This document shows, piece by piece, positions 10,273 through 20,589 of a DNA stretch of 64,000 nt. The notes below the pieces were generated by a model, which saw only the letters and a program-made list of their open reading frames with translations, was not told the DNA's origin and ran no database searches. Location of the stretch: contig OZ007570.1 in assembly GCA_963931925.1 (NCBI GenBank), positions 1,182,001-1,246,000 on the forward strand, written 5' to 3'. The stretch comes from Onchidella celtica (lineage: Eukaryota > Mollusca > Gastropoda > Systellommatophora > Onchidiidae). The position numbers and the translations under genes are program-made. Numbering within the stretch: the first letter of the stretch is position 1; every line of letters begins with the position of its first letter.

Positions 10273-11454
10273 TGTCACAAATCCCAGACTGGGAGATGTA
10301 ATAGTTTATGACAGGACGACAATCACGAACAAACAAGTTTAACACTTAACAAAACAATCCATCAGACTCACACATTTATTAAACATAATTATACATATAA
10401 TAGCGCAATTACATATATTATATTATTGAAATGACTGCCGTACAACGGCCTTATTCTCACACACACGCTCCCTCGGATCCACAATCCGGTAGTTACTCCT
10501 AAAGGCACTTCGGCCTCAGCCTCTCCCCTCAGGGTCTTAATAGTACATTAATGATTCACTGGCACCGCAGTCTCTCAATATCACCTTCCTATTGTCATAC
10601 ACCTTAGCACTCCCCTAGCACCTCCGCAGGGCAATAACACATTAGTATTTCCATAGCCATCAACATGGCAACAACATAATATCAGCTCACGAGCCTATCA
10701 ACAGGGCACAATATAGTATCTCATTCACTCTCATATCTACGTCCCTGTCCGTGGCCTGACTGCCACGACTTTATGTGCCTCTACTGTCCTGCACTGACAG
10801 CCTCACTTCTGGCCTATGTGTGGCCTCCGGCCCTATGCTGGCCTATCCCCTGTGCTCATCGAGGTGGCTCTGCGGCCCGTCCCCGACACCTACAAGAATA
10901 ACAGTACATTGGTATAATATCCTACCATTTCTATTCACTCCACCTCTCCTTACAACCCATGAAACGTACACACACTAGTTCACCTTTCACTCACCACACA
11001 TCTTACGGTAACACACTTCCATCGGAGTACACACTACTCACTCGCGCTACAAATCCATGAACTCACTTTCATCTATCGCTCGTGGCGCACATTGCTATAT
11101 CCAATATCAAGGACTTCCACATTCCTCACATATACTTATTCACATCATGGTAATAGACGAATATAATATAATACATCAATCATAATAATCAATCAACATT
11201 CTACATACCAGTCATAACTGGAAAGACTCTCACTAGTCTTCTCGACTGCTTCCCCTTTATGTCCGCCCGATGGGCTTTTATTCACAGGTCCGATCCCTAG
11301 GACCTTCTAACTTGCAGTGATAGTTATACAGCGCTTTCGCCTCCTTCAGACCCCCCACTCATGACATGCACGACTTTCTCACTTGTCTCCGTGCGTTAAT
11401 TTTACTCTCCTCTCCCCCCGTAATTATTAACTATCGCTCACTCCACTCGTGACA
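10273..11454 (-). repeat. 5' LTR of the GMR1-like element
   Basis: 1182 bp, matching the other LTR. It holds the presumed promoter of the element. The CTCTT duplication follows at 11455-11459. Confidence 0.93.
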
Positions 11455-11459
11455 CTCTT

Positions 11460-11552
11460 CTAGCAGCAGCAAAAGCTCTCGGAATAGGTGGGCTTACAGG
11501 TTTAGCAACTACTGGCGTTCAAAAATTATTAGGAGACGGTTATCAACCTTCT
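11460..11552 (+). pseudogene. Polinton pX-like gene, middle part between two insertions
   Basis: A short stretch encodes an Ala/Gly-rich hydrophobic segment (AAAKALGIGGLTGLATTG) and KLLGDGYQ. It belongs to the gene whose first part ends at 3071. It is bounded by the LTR element on the left and the LINE on the right. Confidence 0.6.
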
Positions 11553-11563
11553 TATAGAGTTAG

Positions 11564-12248
11564 TTGTTACGGCCAGAGTTTTCTGCTATTGTATGACAGT
11601 ACACAATACAGCCTGCTACTGTCACCCCCACTGTCTTGTGGGTCATCTCGGGAGAGAGGAAGACTAGGGGAAGGTAACCCTGAATACAAATACCACACTG
11701 CCTTGTGTGTTGCTATGATAGCAAAGGCTATGGGAGTAAACCCAGACAGAAAATCAGGAGTGGAGACCCGAAGGTGGTTGTCAGGGAGAACTGCATCAAA
11801 CTGGCTTCCAGCATCTCCTGCAGCCGGACTAGTTCCAAATGTATTGACCTGGTCTCTCCCTTGGGTTTAACTAGAATGGCAGAGAGAGGGGTGGTGCCTC
11901 TGGGCAAAGCACCATCTCTTAAAAATAGCCCAGGCAAGGCAGCAAAACGAGGAGGCGTTTGCTCGGGCTTGGCAAGCGTCTGTCTCTCCTCTATAAGCCC
12001 ACCCATTTCCGATTTGGAGAGGACACTCCAGCCATCCGTTACGGATGGGCACAACACGGGAGGTGGCAGTTACCGGTGATAAGCTCAATCCATTTGGCGT
12101 ACGGATGAGCGCCAGGGGTCCCCTCTGTCGGTGGGAGCGGCTTTTCAGCTGCATTGATCAACTACCGCCCGCCGTAACCTGGGCAGCCCCCAGGCAGTTG
12201 GGTGTTGTTCCGCCACGTCAGCCTGCTTCATAAGGTGGTTGGAGCTAG
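11564..12248 (+). other. LINE 5' leader, no convincing ORF1
   Basis: Several short overlapping frames (for example 11705-12079) but none with recognisable gag/ORF1 motifs or zinc knuckles. It is probably an untranslated leader or an eroded ORF1. Confidence 0.5.
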
Positions 12249-12332
12249 ACCAAAAGTCAAAAAGCTGACGTAAAGTGTGCACCTGGCAAAAACAGAAAAA
12301 TACTAAAACTTGGTACCTGGAACGTCAGAACA

Positions 12333-13842
12333 ATGCGCCCAGGCTTGCAACAGCAAGATCTCACTGATATTGACTCCATCAGGAAATCCCAAATTATTGA
12401 TCGAGAACTTCAGCTACTAAACATCGACATCGCTGCCCTTCAAGAAACTCGACTTCCCGACTCCGGGTCAGTCAAAGAAGAAAACTACACCTTCTTCTGG
12501 CAGGGCCTTAGCAGCGAACAGCCGAGAATCCACGGCGTGGGCTTCGCCGTAAAAAACTCCCTTATCAATTCGATCGCAACTCCAATTGGAATGTCAGAAC
12601 GCATCATGACACTCAGACTGAACACCCGGTCTGGTTTTACCAACATTATCTGTGTCTATGCCCCAACACTTACCTCCTCTGACGAAACCAAAGACATTTT
12701 CTACGAGGCATTGCAGAGGACTCTCCACAACATCCCTCTCACCGAAGGCCTGCTAATTCTGGGTGACTTTAACGCTCGAGTGGGAGCAGATCACTCCGCA
12801 TGGCCAAAGTGCATTGGGCACTTCGGCATTGGCAACATCAACGAAAACGGGCAGCGCCTTCTGGAGCTATGCTCCGTAAACTCATTATGTGTTACAAACA
12901 CGTACTTTGACCTTAAGAGATGCCAAAGAACATCATGGCGCCATCCCAGGTCTGGCCATTGGCATCAATTAGATCTTATTCTCTCAAGGAGGAAGAGTTT
13001 GGGCTGTATAAAAATAACTCGTTCCCTCCACAGTGCTGACTGTGACACCGACCATGCACTGGTAGTCAGCAAAATCAAAATTTCGGCCAAGAAAATATAC
13101 AGATCAAAAGCCCCTTCAATCCCTAAGATCAATGTAACAGCAATCAGAGATGAATCAAATAGAAAGTCATTTGAAAAGTTATTTGCTGAAAGCATGGATA
13201 ATGTCACCCAATGTGACTCGGTAGATGAAACATGGAACACTCTCAGTTCAAAAATTCATGACTGTGCCATCAAGTCTTTTGGACAGCATAAAGTTTCAAA
13301 CAACGACTGGGTAGCCCAGAACAGCGAAATTCTCCTACCTCTCATTGAGCAAAAGAAATCTGCTTTCAATGAGTATAACAAAAATTGCAATCAGAGTACA
13401 AAAACTTGTTTGAAAAATGCAAAAGCTAAACTTCAGCTGGAGGTAAGACGTTGCGCCAACAAATACTGGACAGACTTGTGTAACAGCATACAAGAGGCAA
13501 ATGAAAAGGGAGATATGAAAACCGCCTTTAGTCAGATGAAAGTAGCTCTTGGGCCAATCATCACCAAAAGCGCCCCACTTAAGTCTGTAAATGGTGAACC
13601 CATCACAGATAAAAATGAACAACTGAACAGGTGGGTAGAGCATTACTCTCTGTTGTATTCAACTGAGAAAAATATTCCACCAGATTTTGAGGAACACCTC
13701 CAAAAACTGCCAATAATGGCCGAACTTGACGCTGAACCTTCCTTAGTCGAGCTTTCCAATGCAATCGACCACCTGTCTGCTGGAAAAGCCACAGGAAGTG
13801 ACAACATTCCTGCAGAGGTATTAAAAGACCTAAAAGGCCCAC
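12333..13842 (+). CDS. LINE ORF2, endonuclease and linker part
   Basis: The frame is open from 12249; the first ATG is at 12333, but the endonuclease fold already begins upstream with GTWNVRT, so the start may be non-AUG or earlier. APE-type motifs follow in order: LQETRLPDSG (catalytic Glu), VYAPT, LILGDFNARVG, SWRHP, HQLDLIL and CDTDHALV (catalytic Asp-His). The last 300 codons are the helical linker leading into the reverse transcriptase, ending at GKATGSDNIPAEVLK. The frame is cut by the solo LTR at 13843 and resumes at 15036 in the matching register. Confidence 0.88.
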
Positions 13843-15035
13843 TGTCACGAGTGGAGTGAGTGCAATTAAGGGGATTGCTACAGAGCGGGTGTAGAGTAAG
13901 GACTCACAGTAGACAGCAAGTTAAGCGTGCTGTTGTGAGTAGTGGGGGGGGGGGGGTCTGAAGGAGGCGAAAGCGCGGTATTACTATCACTGCAAGTTAG
14001 AAGGTCCTAGGGATCGGACGTGTGAATAAAAGCCCATCGGGCGGACATAAAGGGAAGCAGTCGAGAAGACTAGTGAGAGTCTTTCCAGTTATGACTGGTA
14101 TGTAGAACGTTGATTGATTATTATGATTGATGTATTATATTATATTCGTCTATTACCATGATGTGAATAAGTATATGTGAGGAATGTGGAAGTCCTTGAT
14201 ATTGGATATAGCAATGTGCGCCACGAGCGATAGATGAAAGTGAGTTCATGGATTTGTAGCGCGAGTGAGTAGTGTGTACTCCGATGGAAGTGTGTTACCG
14301 TAAGATGTGTGGTGAGTGAAAGGTGAACTAGTGTGTGTACGTTTCATGGGTTGTAAGGAGAGGTGGAGTGAATAGAAATGGTAGGGTATTATACCAATGT
14401 AATATTATTCTTGTAGGTGTCGGGGACGGGCCGCAGAGCCACCTCGAGGAGCACAGGGGATAGGCCAGCATAGGGCCGGAGGCCACACATAGGCCAGAAG
14501 TGAGGCTGTCAGTGCAGGACAGTAGAGGCACATAAAGTCGTGGCAGTCAGGCCACGGACAGGGACGTAGATATGAGAGTGAATGAGATACTATGTTGTTG
14601 CCATGTTGATAGGCTAGTGAACTGATACTATGTTGTTGCCATGTTGATGGCTATGGAAATAATAATGTGTTATTGCCCTGCTGAGGTGCTAGGGGAGTGC
14701 TAAGGTGTATGACAATAGGGAGGGGATATTGAGAGACTGCGGTGCCAGTAAATTATTAATGTACTATTAAGACCCTGAGGGGAGAGGCTGAGGCCGAAGT
14801 GCCTTTAGGAGTGACTACCGGATTGCGGATCCGAGGGAGAGTGTGTGTGAGAATAAGGCCGTTGTACGGCAGTTCATTTCAATAATATAATGTATGTAAT
14901 TGCGCTATTATATGTATAATTATGTTTAATAAATGTGTGAGTCTGATGGGTTGTTTTGTTAAGTGTTAAACGTGTTTGTTCGTGATTGTCGTCCTGTCAT
15001 AAACTATTACATCTCCCAGTCTGGGATTTGTGACA
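13843..15035 (+). mobile_element. solo LTR of a GMR1-like relative inside the LINE
   Basis: 1193 bp, starting TGTCACGAGTGG and ending GGGATTTGTGACA, flanked by CCCAC (13838-13842 and 15036-15040). It is the same LTR family as 10273-11454 but in opposite orientation and with scattered differences, including a G run near 13946-13957. It is left by recombination between two LTRs of an earlier full element. Confidence 0.92.
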
Positions 15036-16662
15036 CCCACTATTACCACACCTGTATAATCTGTTACTGCAGTGTTGGAAAGAAGGCGTGATACCACATG
15101 ATATGAGAGACGCCAAAATTGTCACACTTTACAAGAACAAAGGAGACAAAGGCGACTGCAACAACTATCGAGGCATATCCCTCCTCAGCATTACTGGAAA
15201 GGCTTTTGCTCGCGTCATCCACTGCCGCCTTCAACAACTGGCGGAAAAAGTCTTACCAGAAACACAATGTGGCTTTCGAAGCAAACGATCAACTATTGAC
15301 ATGATATTTGCACTTCGGCAAATCCAAGAAAAATGTAAAGAACAAAACAGGCCGCTTATAACATGCTTTGTGGACCTAACAAAGGCTTTCGACACCGTAA
15401 GCCGATCTGGCCTGTATGCAGTCCTTAAATCCATAGGCTGTCCACCAACATTGCTAAAACTTATTGCATCCTTCCACACTGACATGAGGGCATGTGTCAA
15501 CTTTGAGGGCTGCACATCCAATTCATTTGCTGTAAACAGCGGTGTGAAGCAGGGATGTGTTCTTGCTCCTACCTTATTTGGTATATATTTTGCAGCCCTA
15601 CTCAAGAATGCCTTTGGTCGATGTTCAGGTGGAGTACTTATTAACACCAGAGTGGACGGCTCCATTTTTAATGTTGCCAGACTAAAAGCAAAATCTCGTA
15701 CAGAGCATATTATGTTACAAGAGCTCCTCTTCGCAGATGATGCTGCAATCGTGGCCCACGATGAAACCACGCTCCAGGCTCTCATCAATAGCCTTGCCAA
15801 AGCCTGTGACAAATTCATGCTAAAGATCAGTGTCTCAAAAACTGTAGTTTTGACACAAGGCTTGAGAAATCCCAACCCAATCATGCTGAATGGCTCTCCT
15901 CTGGAGCAAGTGGGAAAATTCTGCTACCTAGGCTCAACCATCAGTGGTAGCACAGACATAACAACTGAAATAAATGCCAGAATAGGAAAGGCGGCCACAG
16001 CTTTTGGCAAACTCTCAAAAAGGGTGTGGAACAATAGCAAGCTGACCATCAAAACAAAGGTACTCGTGTACCAAACTTGCGTCCTAAGCACCCTGCTGTA
16101 TGGCTCAGAGACATGGACCACCTACTCCAAACATGAAAGATCCCTCAACTCCTTCCACCTGCGCTGCCTACGCAAAATTCTCAAGATCAAGTGGCAAGAC
16201 AGGATCTCAAATATCGAAGTTCTGAGCCGAGCCAACATTCCATCAACTCAGGCTCTCCTAGGCAAAAAAAGACTGCGGTGGCTTGGACATCTCCACCGTA
16301 TGGAAAATGATCGCATCCCCAGACAAATTCTCTACGGGGAACTTGCTACTGGCAACCGACCCAGAGGTAGGCCACATCTGCGATTCAAAGACACTTGCAA
16401 GGTCACGATGAAAGCATTCAACATCGACCCCAATGAATGGGAGAACCTTGCAAATGATCGAAGCAGATGGAGACAAAAATTGCGCAGTGGCACGCTCGCA
16501 ATAGACTTCAAGGCAAAAGAAACATACCTGACAAAACGACAGAGGCGGAATGAAAACACTCGCCAAAGTGAACCCAAAAGACTGACCTGCAATCACTGCC
16601 ATCGCACTCTCGGGTCAAACATTGGTAGAATAAGCCACGAGAGAAGCTGTCAGTCAAAGTGA
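15036..16662 (+). CDS. LINE ORF2, reverse transcriptase and C-terminal finger
   Basis: The open frame continues the LINE ORF directly after the LTR insertion. Reverse transcriptase motifs are seen in order: IVTLYKNKGDKGDCNNYRGI, CGFRSKRSTIDM, CFVDLTKAFDTV, GVKQGCVLAPTLF, and the active site LLFADDAAIV near 15727-15756. A thumb-like region follows, then GRPHLRFKDTCK and a C-terminal Cys/His finger (CNHC ... H-x3-C) just before the stop at 16660-16662. The sequence has no break other than the LTR insertion, so the LINE was young when hit. Confidence 0.9.
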
Positions 16663-16724
16663 AAGTGAATATTCTAGCTGCTAAGACCGTCTGTAAAGAC
16701 GCTAAAGGCCATATATAGAGTTAG

Positions 16725-16950
16725 TAATGGTTATAAACCGGTTGGAGACGGTTTGTATTTAAAAAAAGGTGGATGTCTCTGTCAAATTGAAACTGATGGA
16801 AATGGTTTATATTTAGGAACTGTAAAAGGCAGCTGTAGTGAATTTCAAGGAGATGGATTGTATTTAAAACGAGAAGGACAAGTTTATAATGGTGCAGGTT
16901 TTTTAAGTGATTTGGTTAAAGGTATTCCGTTTTTAAATATGATTATATAA
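16725..16950 (+). pseudogene. Polinton pX-like gene, last part after the LINE
   Basis: Encodes three Gly/Leu/Tyr repeats of the type GDGLYLKK / GNGLYLG / GDGLYLKR and a hydrophobic end (LSDLVKGIPFLNMII). It belongs to the gene begun at 2850. A tract of near-repeats (TATTATAAATAAAGGGTATT type) follows at 16960-17080. Confidence 0.55.
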
Positions 16951-16959
16951 ATACTATTG

Positions 16960-17085
16960 TAAAAGCTATTGTAAATAAGGAGTATTTATTCTAAAAGCTA
17001 TTATAAAAGCTATTATAAATAAAGGGTATTTATTCTAAAAGTATTATAAATAAAGGGTATTTATTCTAAAAGTCAAAAAATTTAT
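16960..17085. repeat. AT-rich tandem repeat between Polinton genes
   Basis: Three to four imperfect copies of AAAAGCTATTATAAATAAAG with GGTATTTATTCT. It lies between two structural-type genes and may hold promoter or terminator signals. Confidence 0.6.
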
Positions 17086-17092
17086 TATAAAA

Positions 17093-17612
17093 ATGGAAGC
17101 TTCAAATTATAGAATGAAAAAAATTCTTGATATTCAAAATAATTTTGAAAGAACTAAAGAAAACAAAAGAATAACAGTTAAGAAATATTCAAAAGCTTTA
17201 AATATAATTGACGGAACTGATGTAACTTTAAAAACTGTAGCCATTGGGAACAACAGGAGTAATACTTTTGTCTACAGTGGTTAACATTCCTGCGGCTATT
17301 ATTATAGAAGGTCTTTCAATAGGTACAGGATTTTTAAGTATATTTTTAAGATATTTAAATAAAGAATTACAACATAAAGCTGATAAACATCAGAAAATCT
17401 TATTTTTATTGGAATCAAAACTTAATACAATTCAAACTTATATTTCTGATGCTCTTGATGATGGAAAAATTTCTGATGAAGAATTCAAACTTATTTTAGA
17501 TGAAGAAAAAAAATTTAGAGAAATGAAAAATGCAATAAAAAAGAAAAAAGTACCTGAAAATGAATTAGATATAGATAATCATATGAAAAAATTCAAAAAT
17601 CTTATAGTTTGA
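17093..17612 (+). pseudogene. Polinton membrane-segment and coiled-coil protein
   Basis: Starts at ATG 17093 (MEASNYRMKKIL). A basic N-terminal part is followed by a hydrophobic stretch (VVNIPAAIIIEGLSIGTGFL) and then a long charged helical region ending in KKFKNLIV. Proteins of this layout recur in animal Polintons and may be virion or membrane-associated, but the function is not known. At least one break is present. Confidence 0.6.
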
Positions 17613-17628
17613 TTTTTTTATTTTAAAA

Positions 17629-17718
17629 ATGTATTTTTTTAAAATTGAAGATCCTTCAAAACGTGAAGCTCTTATTAATGAATTTTTAAAAACCAAAAGA
17701 AATATTCAATCAAGTAAC
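17629..17718 (+). pseudogene. Polinton DUF8207-like gene, start before the MITE
   Basis: Starts at ATG 17629 with FFKIEDPSKREALINEFLKT, a helical N-terminus. The frame is cut by the MITE inserted at a TTAA. The rest lies from 18521. Confidence 0.6.
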
Positions 17719-17722
17719 TTAA

Positions 17723-18516
17723 CCCTCACCCTGCGCGGGGCGGCAATAGACGGTATTGACTTGCAAGCGCTCATGCCGCACGGGCGGCAAAAGTCGCCCA
17801 GGTCAAGCTGACCGCGCCACGCGCAAGCCCTATTTTCAGGCGTCGGGTCACTGACCTTTTTGAGACGTAACCACCGTGTTATTGTTCACTGTATCTCTTC
17901 TAAATTATCAAACGCATTGTGACATGGACATGTTAACCAGTGAACCACTGGTCGGAATCACAAAGACTAAGCTTTCAAAGGCTCTCCCCACACTTTCAAA
18001 AGATGTAACATCGACATGCGAACTGTTGTTCAACAAATTTGCAATATTATCTCATTTTCTCACAAGCTGACCACCATCTGGAGTTGTCTGTATCTAAGAA
18101 CCAATCAGAAACAAGCTCTGAAATAATCTTTACCCCAAATGCCCACATTGGTTTATTAGTATGTGTCAATCAGGATGAAACCATTTGTGTAGGGCTTGGG
18201 AGGGCGTGGCTAATTATCATGCTTCGTTCTCACGAAAACTACAGCTGTCAGTTTGGAATCATAAGTCAGATCATTGGTTAGAGACTGACAGACTAAGGTT
18301 TTCCTGGTTAATTCATTATCAAGCGTGATAAGGCATAGCAGCGAATGTTTTCATACCGATCAAAGGCATAGCAGCGAATGTTTTCATACCGATCAAACGT
18401 GGACAGCGTATGTGGTCATCGTCTAGCGGCACGGGTCAGTGACCCCAGATAAGATTCTCCGTGAGTAAGGTCACTGACCGGGCAGCGGGCTTTACGGGTA
18501 GCGCGCTGGGTGAGTG
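17723..18516. mobile_element. piggyBac-like MITE flanked by TTAA
   Basis: 794 bp flanked by TTAA (17719-17722 and 18517-18520). The ends form inverted repeats, CCCTCACCCTGCGCGG against CACTCACCCAGCGCGC. Subterminal GGTCACTGACC palindromes lie near both ends. The inside holds a tandem pair of 33-bp units (18331-18396) and no transposase. TTAA targets and CCC-type ends fit the piggyBac superfamily. GC-rich ends contrast with the AT-rich host element. Confidence 0.85.
18331..18396. repeat. two 33-bp tandem units inside the MITE
   Basis: Two exact copies of a unit starting AGGCATAGCAGCGAATG. Confidence 0.9.
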
Positions 18517-18520
18517 TTAA

Positions 18521-19351
18521 GCAAAAGAGTAGGAGATATTGAAATGAAAAGAGAATTTTCCAAAGTATTTGCTCCTATCACGGAAAGTATACAAAAAGCA
18601 GCAGAAGAAACTAAAAGAGCGATCAGCAAAGCTGCAACTTCGTTGACCCAGGAAATTCCACTTGCTATAGAACAAAGTCAACCCTTGAAAGCGATTGAAC
18701 CTGCATTACAAGCAATTGCCTCTTCTCCAATGCAACAAATTGGTCTTACAGCAGCAACTTATTTTAAAAAATACTTAGGTACAACTAATGCGGATAAAAC
18801 TTTTGGAATTTATTCTTTAGATAACAAATTTTATATTGGAAATAAAGAAATAAAAGTTGATGATGATGATATTATCATTGGAGAAGATAAATATGAAGGA
18901 ACACTGGGTCTATGGGAACTAATAACCAGTAGAGATCCACAAAAAATTTTAGATGAGGATAAAGCCAATTATGTACGTATTCTTCTTTCTACTGATGCTA
19001 TAAAATAAAATAATGATCCTAATAATCCTAGACCTAAATCTAGTAAAGGACAAAAATACATGAATATCATAAAACCAATTTGGGAAAATAAACAAAGTTA
19101 TGAATTTGATGATTCTTCGAGTTCAAGCTTTGATACTCAAAGAAGGTTAGAAGTAGGTCCTACTGTAAGTTATTCTGGAACAGGATTTCTTCCATCGGAT
19201 CTTAATGCTTTAATACACAGATTATCATTATTAATAGCTAGTAAAGAAGCAGGAAATACATGAAATTGTAGATATTATAGATGAATTATATAGACAACAA
19301 ATTATTAATAAGAAAGAATATAAAAAATTACAGCTAAAAATTGCTATATAA
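18521..19351 (+). pseudogene. Polinton DUF8207-like protein, main part
   Basis: Encodes Lys/Glu-rich helices, then a segment with FGIYSLDNKFYIGNKEI, DDDIIIGEDKYEGT and LGLWELITSRDP. This matches the layout of DUF8207 proteins found in many animal Polintons; a minor structural role is suspected, not shown. A Ser-rich, Tyr/Phe-containing tail is readable to about 19351. A palindromic repeat unit (18621-18646) sits in the frame. The gene is broken. Confidence 0.7.
18621..18646 (+). repeat. short palindromic repeat inside the DUF8207-like frame
   Basis: GATCAGCAAAGCTGCAACTT followed by CGTTGA, encoding ISKAATSL. Same unit as 2731-2768. Confidence 0.8.
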
Positions 19352-19428
19352 AATGTTGGTGACAAATAAAGACCACAAAAGAAAATATGTTTATGGAGGA
19401 TATAGTATTTTGACAGACAAAAAACATT

Positions 19429-19650
19429 ATGATATTTTCAGCTGTTACTAGTAAAGTTATACAAGATACTGCAAAAGAAGTAGCATCAAACGTTGCAAAG
19501 AAAACAGCAACTGACTTAGGACAAAAAGCTGTTAATAAATTTATAGTTGATAAAGTTTTTAAAACACAAAAAGTAAGTGGTTCAAATGTATCTCCAGGAT
19601 CAAAACAATTGTTAAATAGTTTATTAGGAAGTGGAATTAAACGTATTTAA
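19429..19650 (+). CDS. small Ala/Lys-rich Polinton protein
   Basis: A 73-codon frame with an amphipathic, Ala/Lys/Val-rich helix (VIQDTAKEVASNVAKKTATD) and a Ser/Gly-rich end. Short proteins like this occur near the structural genes of animal Polintons. The function is unknown. It is the last recognisable Polinton gene; coding-like sequence ends at 19650. Confidence 0.5.
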   Translation: MIFSAVTSKVIQDTAKEVASNVAKKTATDLGQKAVNKFIVDKVFKTQKVSGSNVSPGSKQLLNSLLGSGIKRI

Positions 19651-19660
19651 AACTTTTCAC

Positions 19661-19940
19661 ACGGCCTTTGACCTTGGTTACACCAGTACGGTCTTTGACC
19701 TTTGGTTACATCAATTCCAGCGAGGGCAGCATGCGGTGGAATAAAATCAATAGCCGCGTTTTCTGCAGCAGTGATTCTCAAACAGGGATTCTCATACAGG
19801 GATTTTCAATTTTTTATTTTTTTGAAAAAGCTGGGGTTTTTTTTGGGTGTTTATGATTTAATAAAGGTTGAATTTTTTATATTTTTTTAACCATGGTCTT
19901 GAAGCGTATATTACCTATACTACTGGGGGGGAGGGGAGGG
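19661..19940. other. unassigned sequence at the right edge of the Polinton
   Basis: Contains two near-repeats of CGGTCTTTGACCTTTGGTTACA type (19662-19708) and T-rich runs. No gene or terminal repeat recognised. Confidence 0.4.
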
Positions 19941-19954
19941 GGACAAAAAATTCC

Positions 19955-20230
19955 TTTTCTCTCTCTCTATCTCTTCCTCTCTCTCTGCCTCCCCCTCTCT
20001 CTCTCCCTCTTCTCTATCTCTCTCTCTCTCTCTCTCGGCCTCTCTCGGCCTCTCTCTCTCTCTCTCTAAACTGCTAGTTTCCTTTTTAGTTTTCTAAGTG
20101 CAGATACAACTGCTGTATTTCGTGCCTGCCTTTTACTCTATCATGTTGTAATCTCTAAATGTCTTTGTATCCCGGATACCACTGTTTTGTCTCTGTCTCT
20201 CTGTCTTTCTCACCCTCTCTCTCTTTGTTT

Positions 20231-20266
<36 letters not shown>

Positions 20267-20580
20267 TCTCTCACTCTCCACTCTCTCCCTTACGAAATTG
20301 CTGGTTCGCTTTTTATTTTTTGAAGCACGGATACAGCACTGTTTTGGCCGTGTCATTTAGTAGTAAGGTTAATATTTCGTCTCTGTCTCTTACTCCTTCC
20401 TTTTGTGCTTTCTAAATGTCCAAGTATCCCAGACCTCATTGTTTTTTCTCTCAATCCATGTGTGTGTCTTTCTCCCCCACTCTCTTCCACCCTCTCTCTA
20501 TCTCCTCTCCTCTCTCACTCTCCACTCTCTCTCACCCTCCCCCTCTCTCCCCCCCCCACCTCCCCCCCCCCCCCACCCGA
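19955..20580. repeat. CT-rich simple-sequence region
   Basis: Several blocks of (CT)n, (TCTC)n and C runs, broken by short unique segments with two similar pieces (AAACTGCTAGTTTCCTTTTT and AAATTGCTGGTTCGCTTTTT), pointing to a larger duplicated unit of about 240 bp. Confidence 0.85.
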
Positions 20581-20589
20581 AAAAGAGAT

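Larger units (their letters stand above)
3072..11454 (-). mobile_element. GMR1-like Ty3/Gypsy LTR retrotransposon, looks whole
   Basis: An 8.4 kb element on the minus strand is bounded by two 1182-bp LTRs that look identical by eye. They are flanked by the 5-bp target-site duplication CTCTT (3067-3071 and 11455-11459). It has a primer-binding site, a purine-rich tract and one long gag-pol frame (4611-9356). In the polyprotein the integrase comes before the reverse transcriptase. That order is known for the GMR1-like clade of Ty3/Gypsy elements and is unlike ordinary Gypsy. The matching LTRs and open frame mean a very recent insertion. It landed in a Polinton gene. The leader (9357-10258) and the 3' segment (4254-4610) show no further gene. 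Confidence 0.93.
11564..16713 (+). mobile_element. LINE (APE-type non-LTR retrotransposon), nearly full length
   Basis: Flanked by an 11-bp target-site duplication TATAGAGTTAG (11553-11563 and 16714-16724). It has about 0.7 kb of leader, an ORF with apurinic-type endonuclease and reverse transcriptase, and a C-terminal zinc finger. There is no poly(A) tail. A solo LTR (13843-15035) interrupts the ORF. The clade is not certain; the endonuclease looks like the group often annotated as craniofacial development protein 2-like. It inserted into the Polinton gene now split around it. Confidence 0.9.
1..19660. mobile_element. Polinton (Maverick/adintovirus-like) relic, left end outside window
   Basis: An AT-rich block holds a gene set typical of Polintons. 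It has a type-B DNA polymerase N-terminus on the minus strand, then on the plus strand a phospholipase A2-like domain, an rve integrase, a Gly/Ala-rich hydrophobic protein, a membrane/coiled-coil protein, a DUF8207-like protein and a small Ala/Lys-rich protein. Major capsid protein, packaging ATPase and protease genes are not seen here. The right limit near 19660 is where recognisable coding stops; no terminal inverted repeat was found. The element is broken, with several breaks in addition to three large insertions (3072-11454, 11564-16713, 17723-18516). Age is moderate: most reading frames are still easy to read, while the inserted GMR1-like element is clearly younger. Confidence 0.85.
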
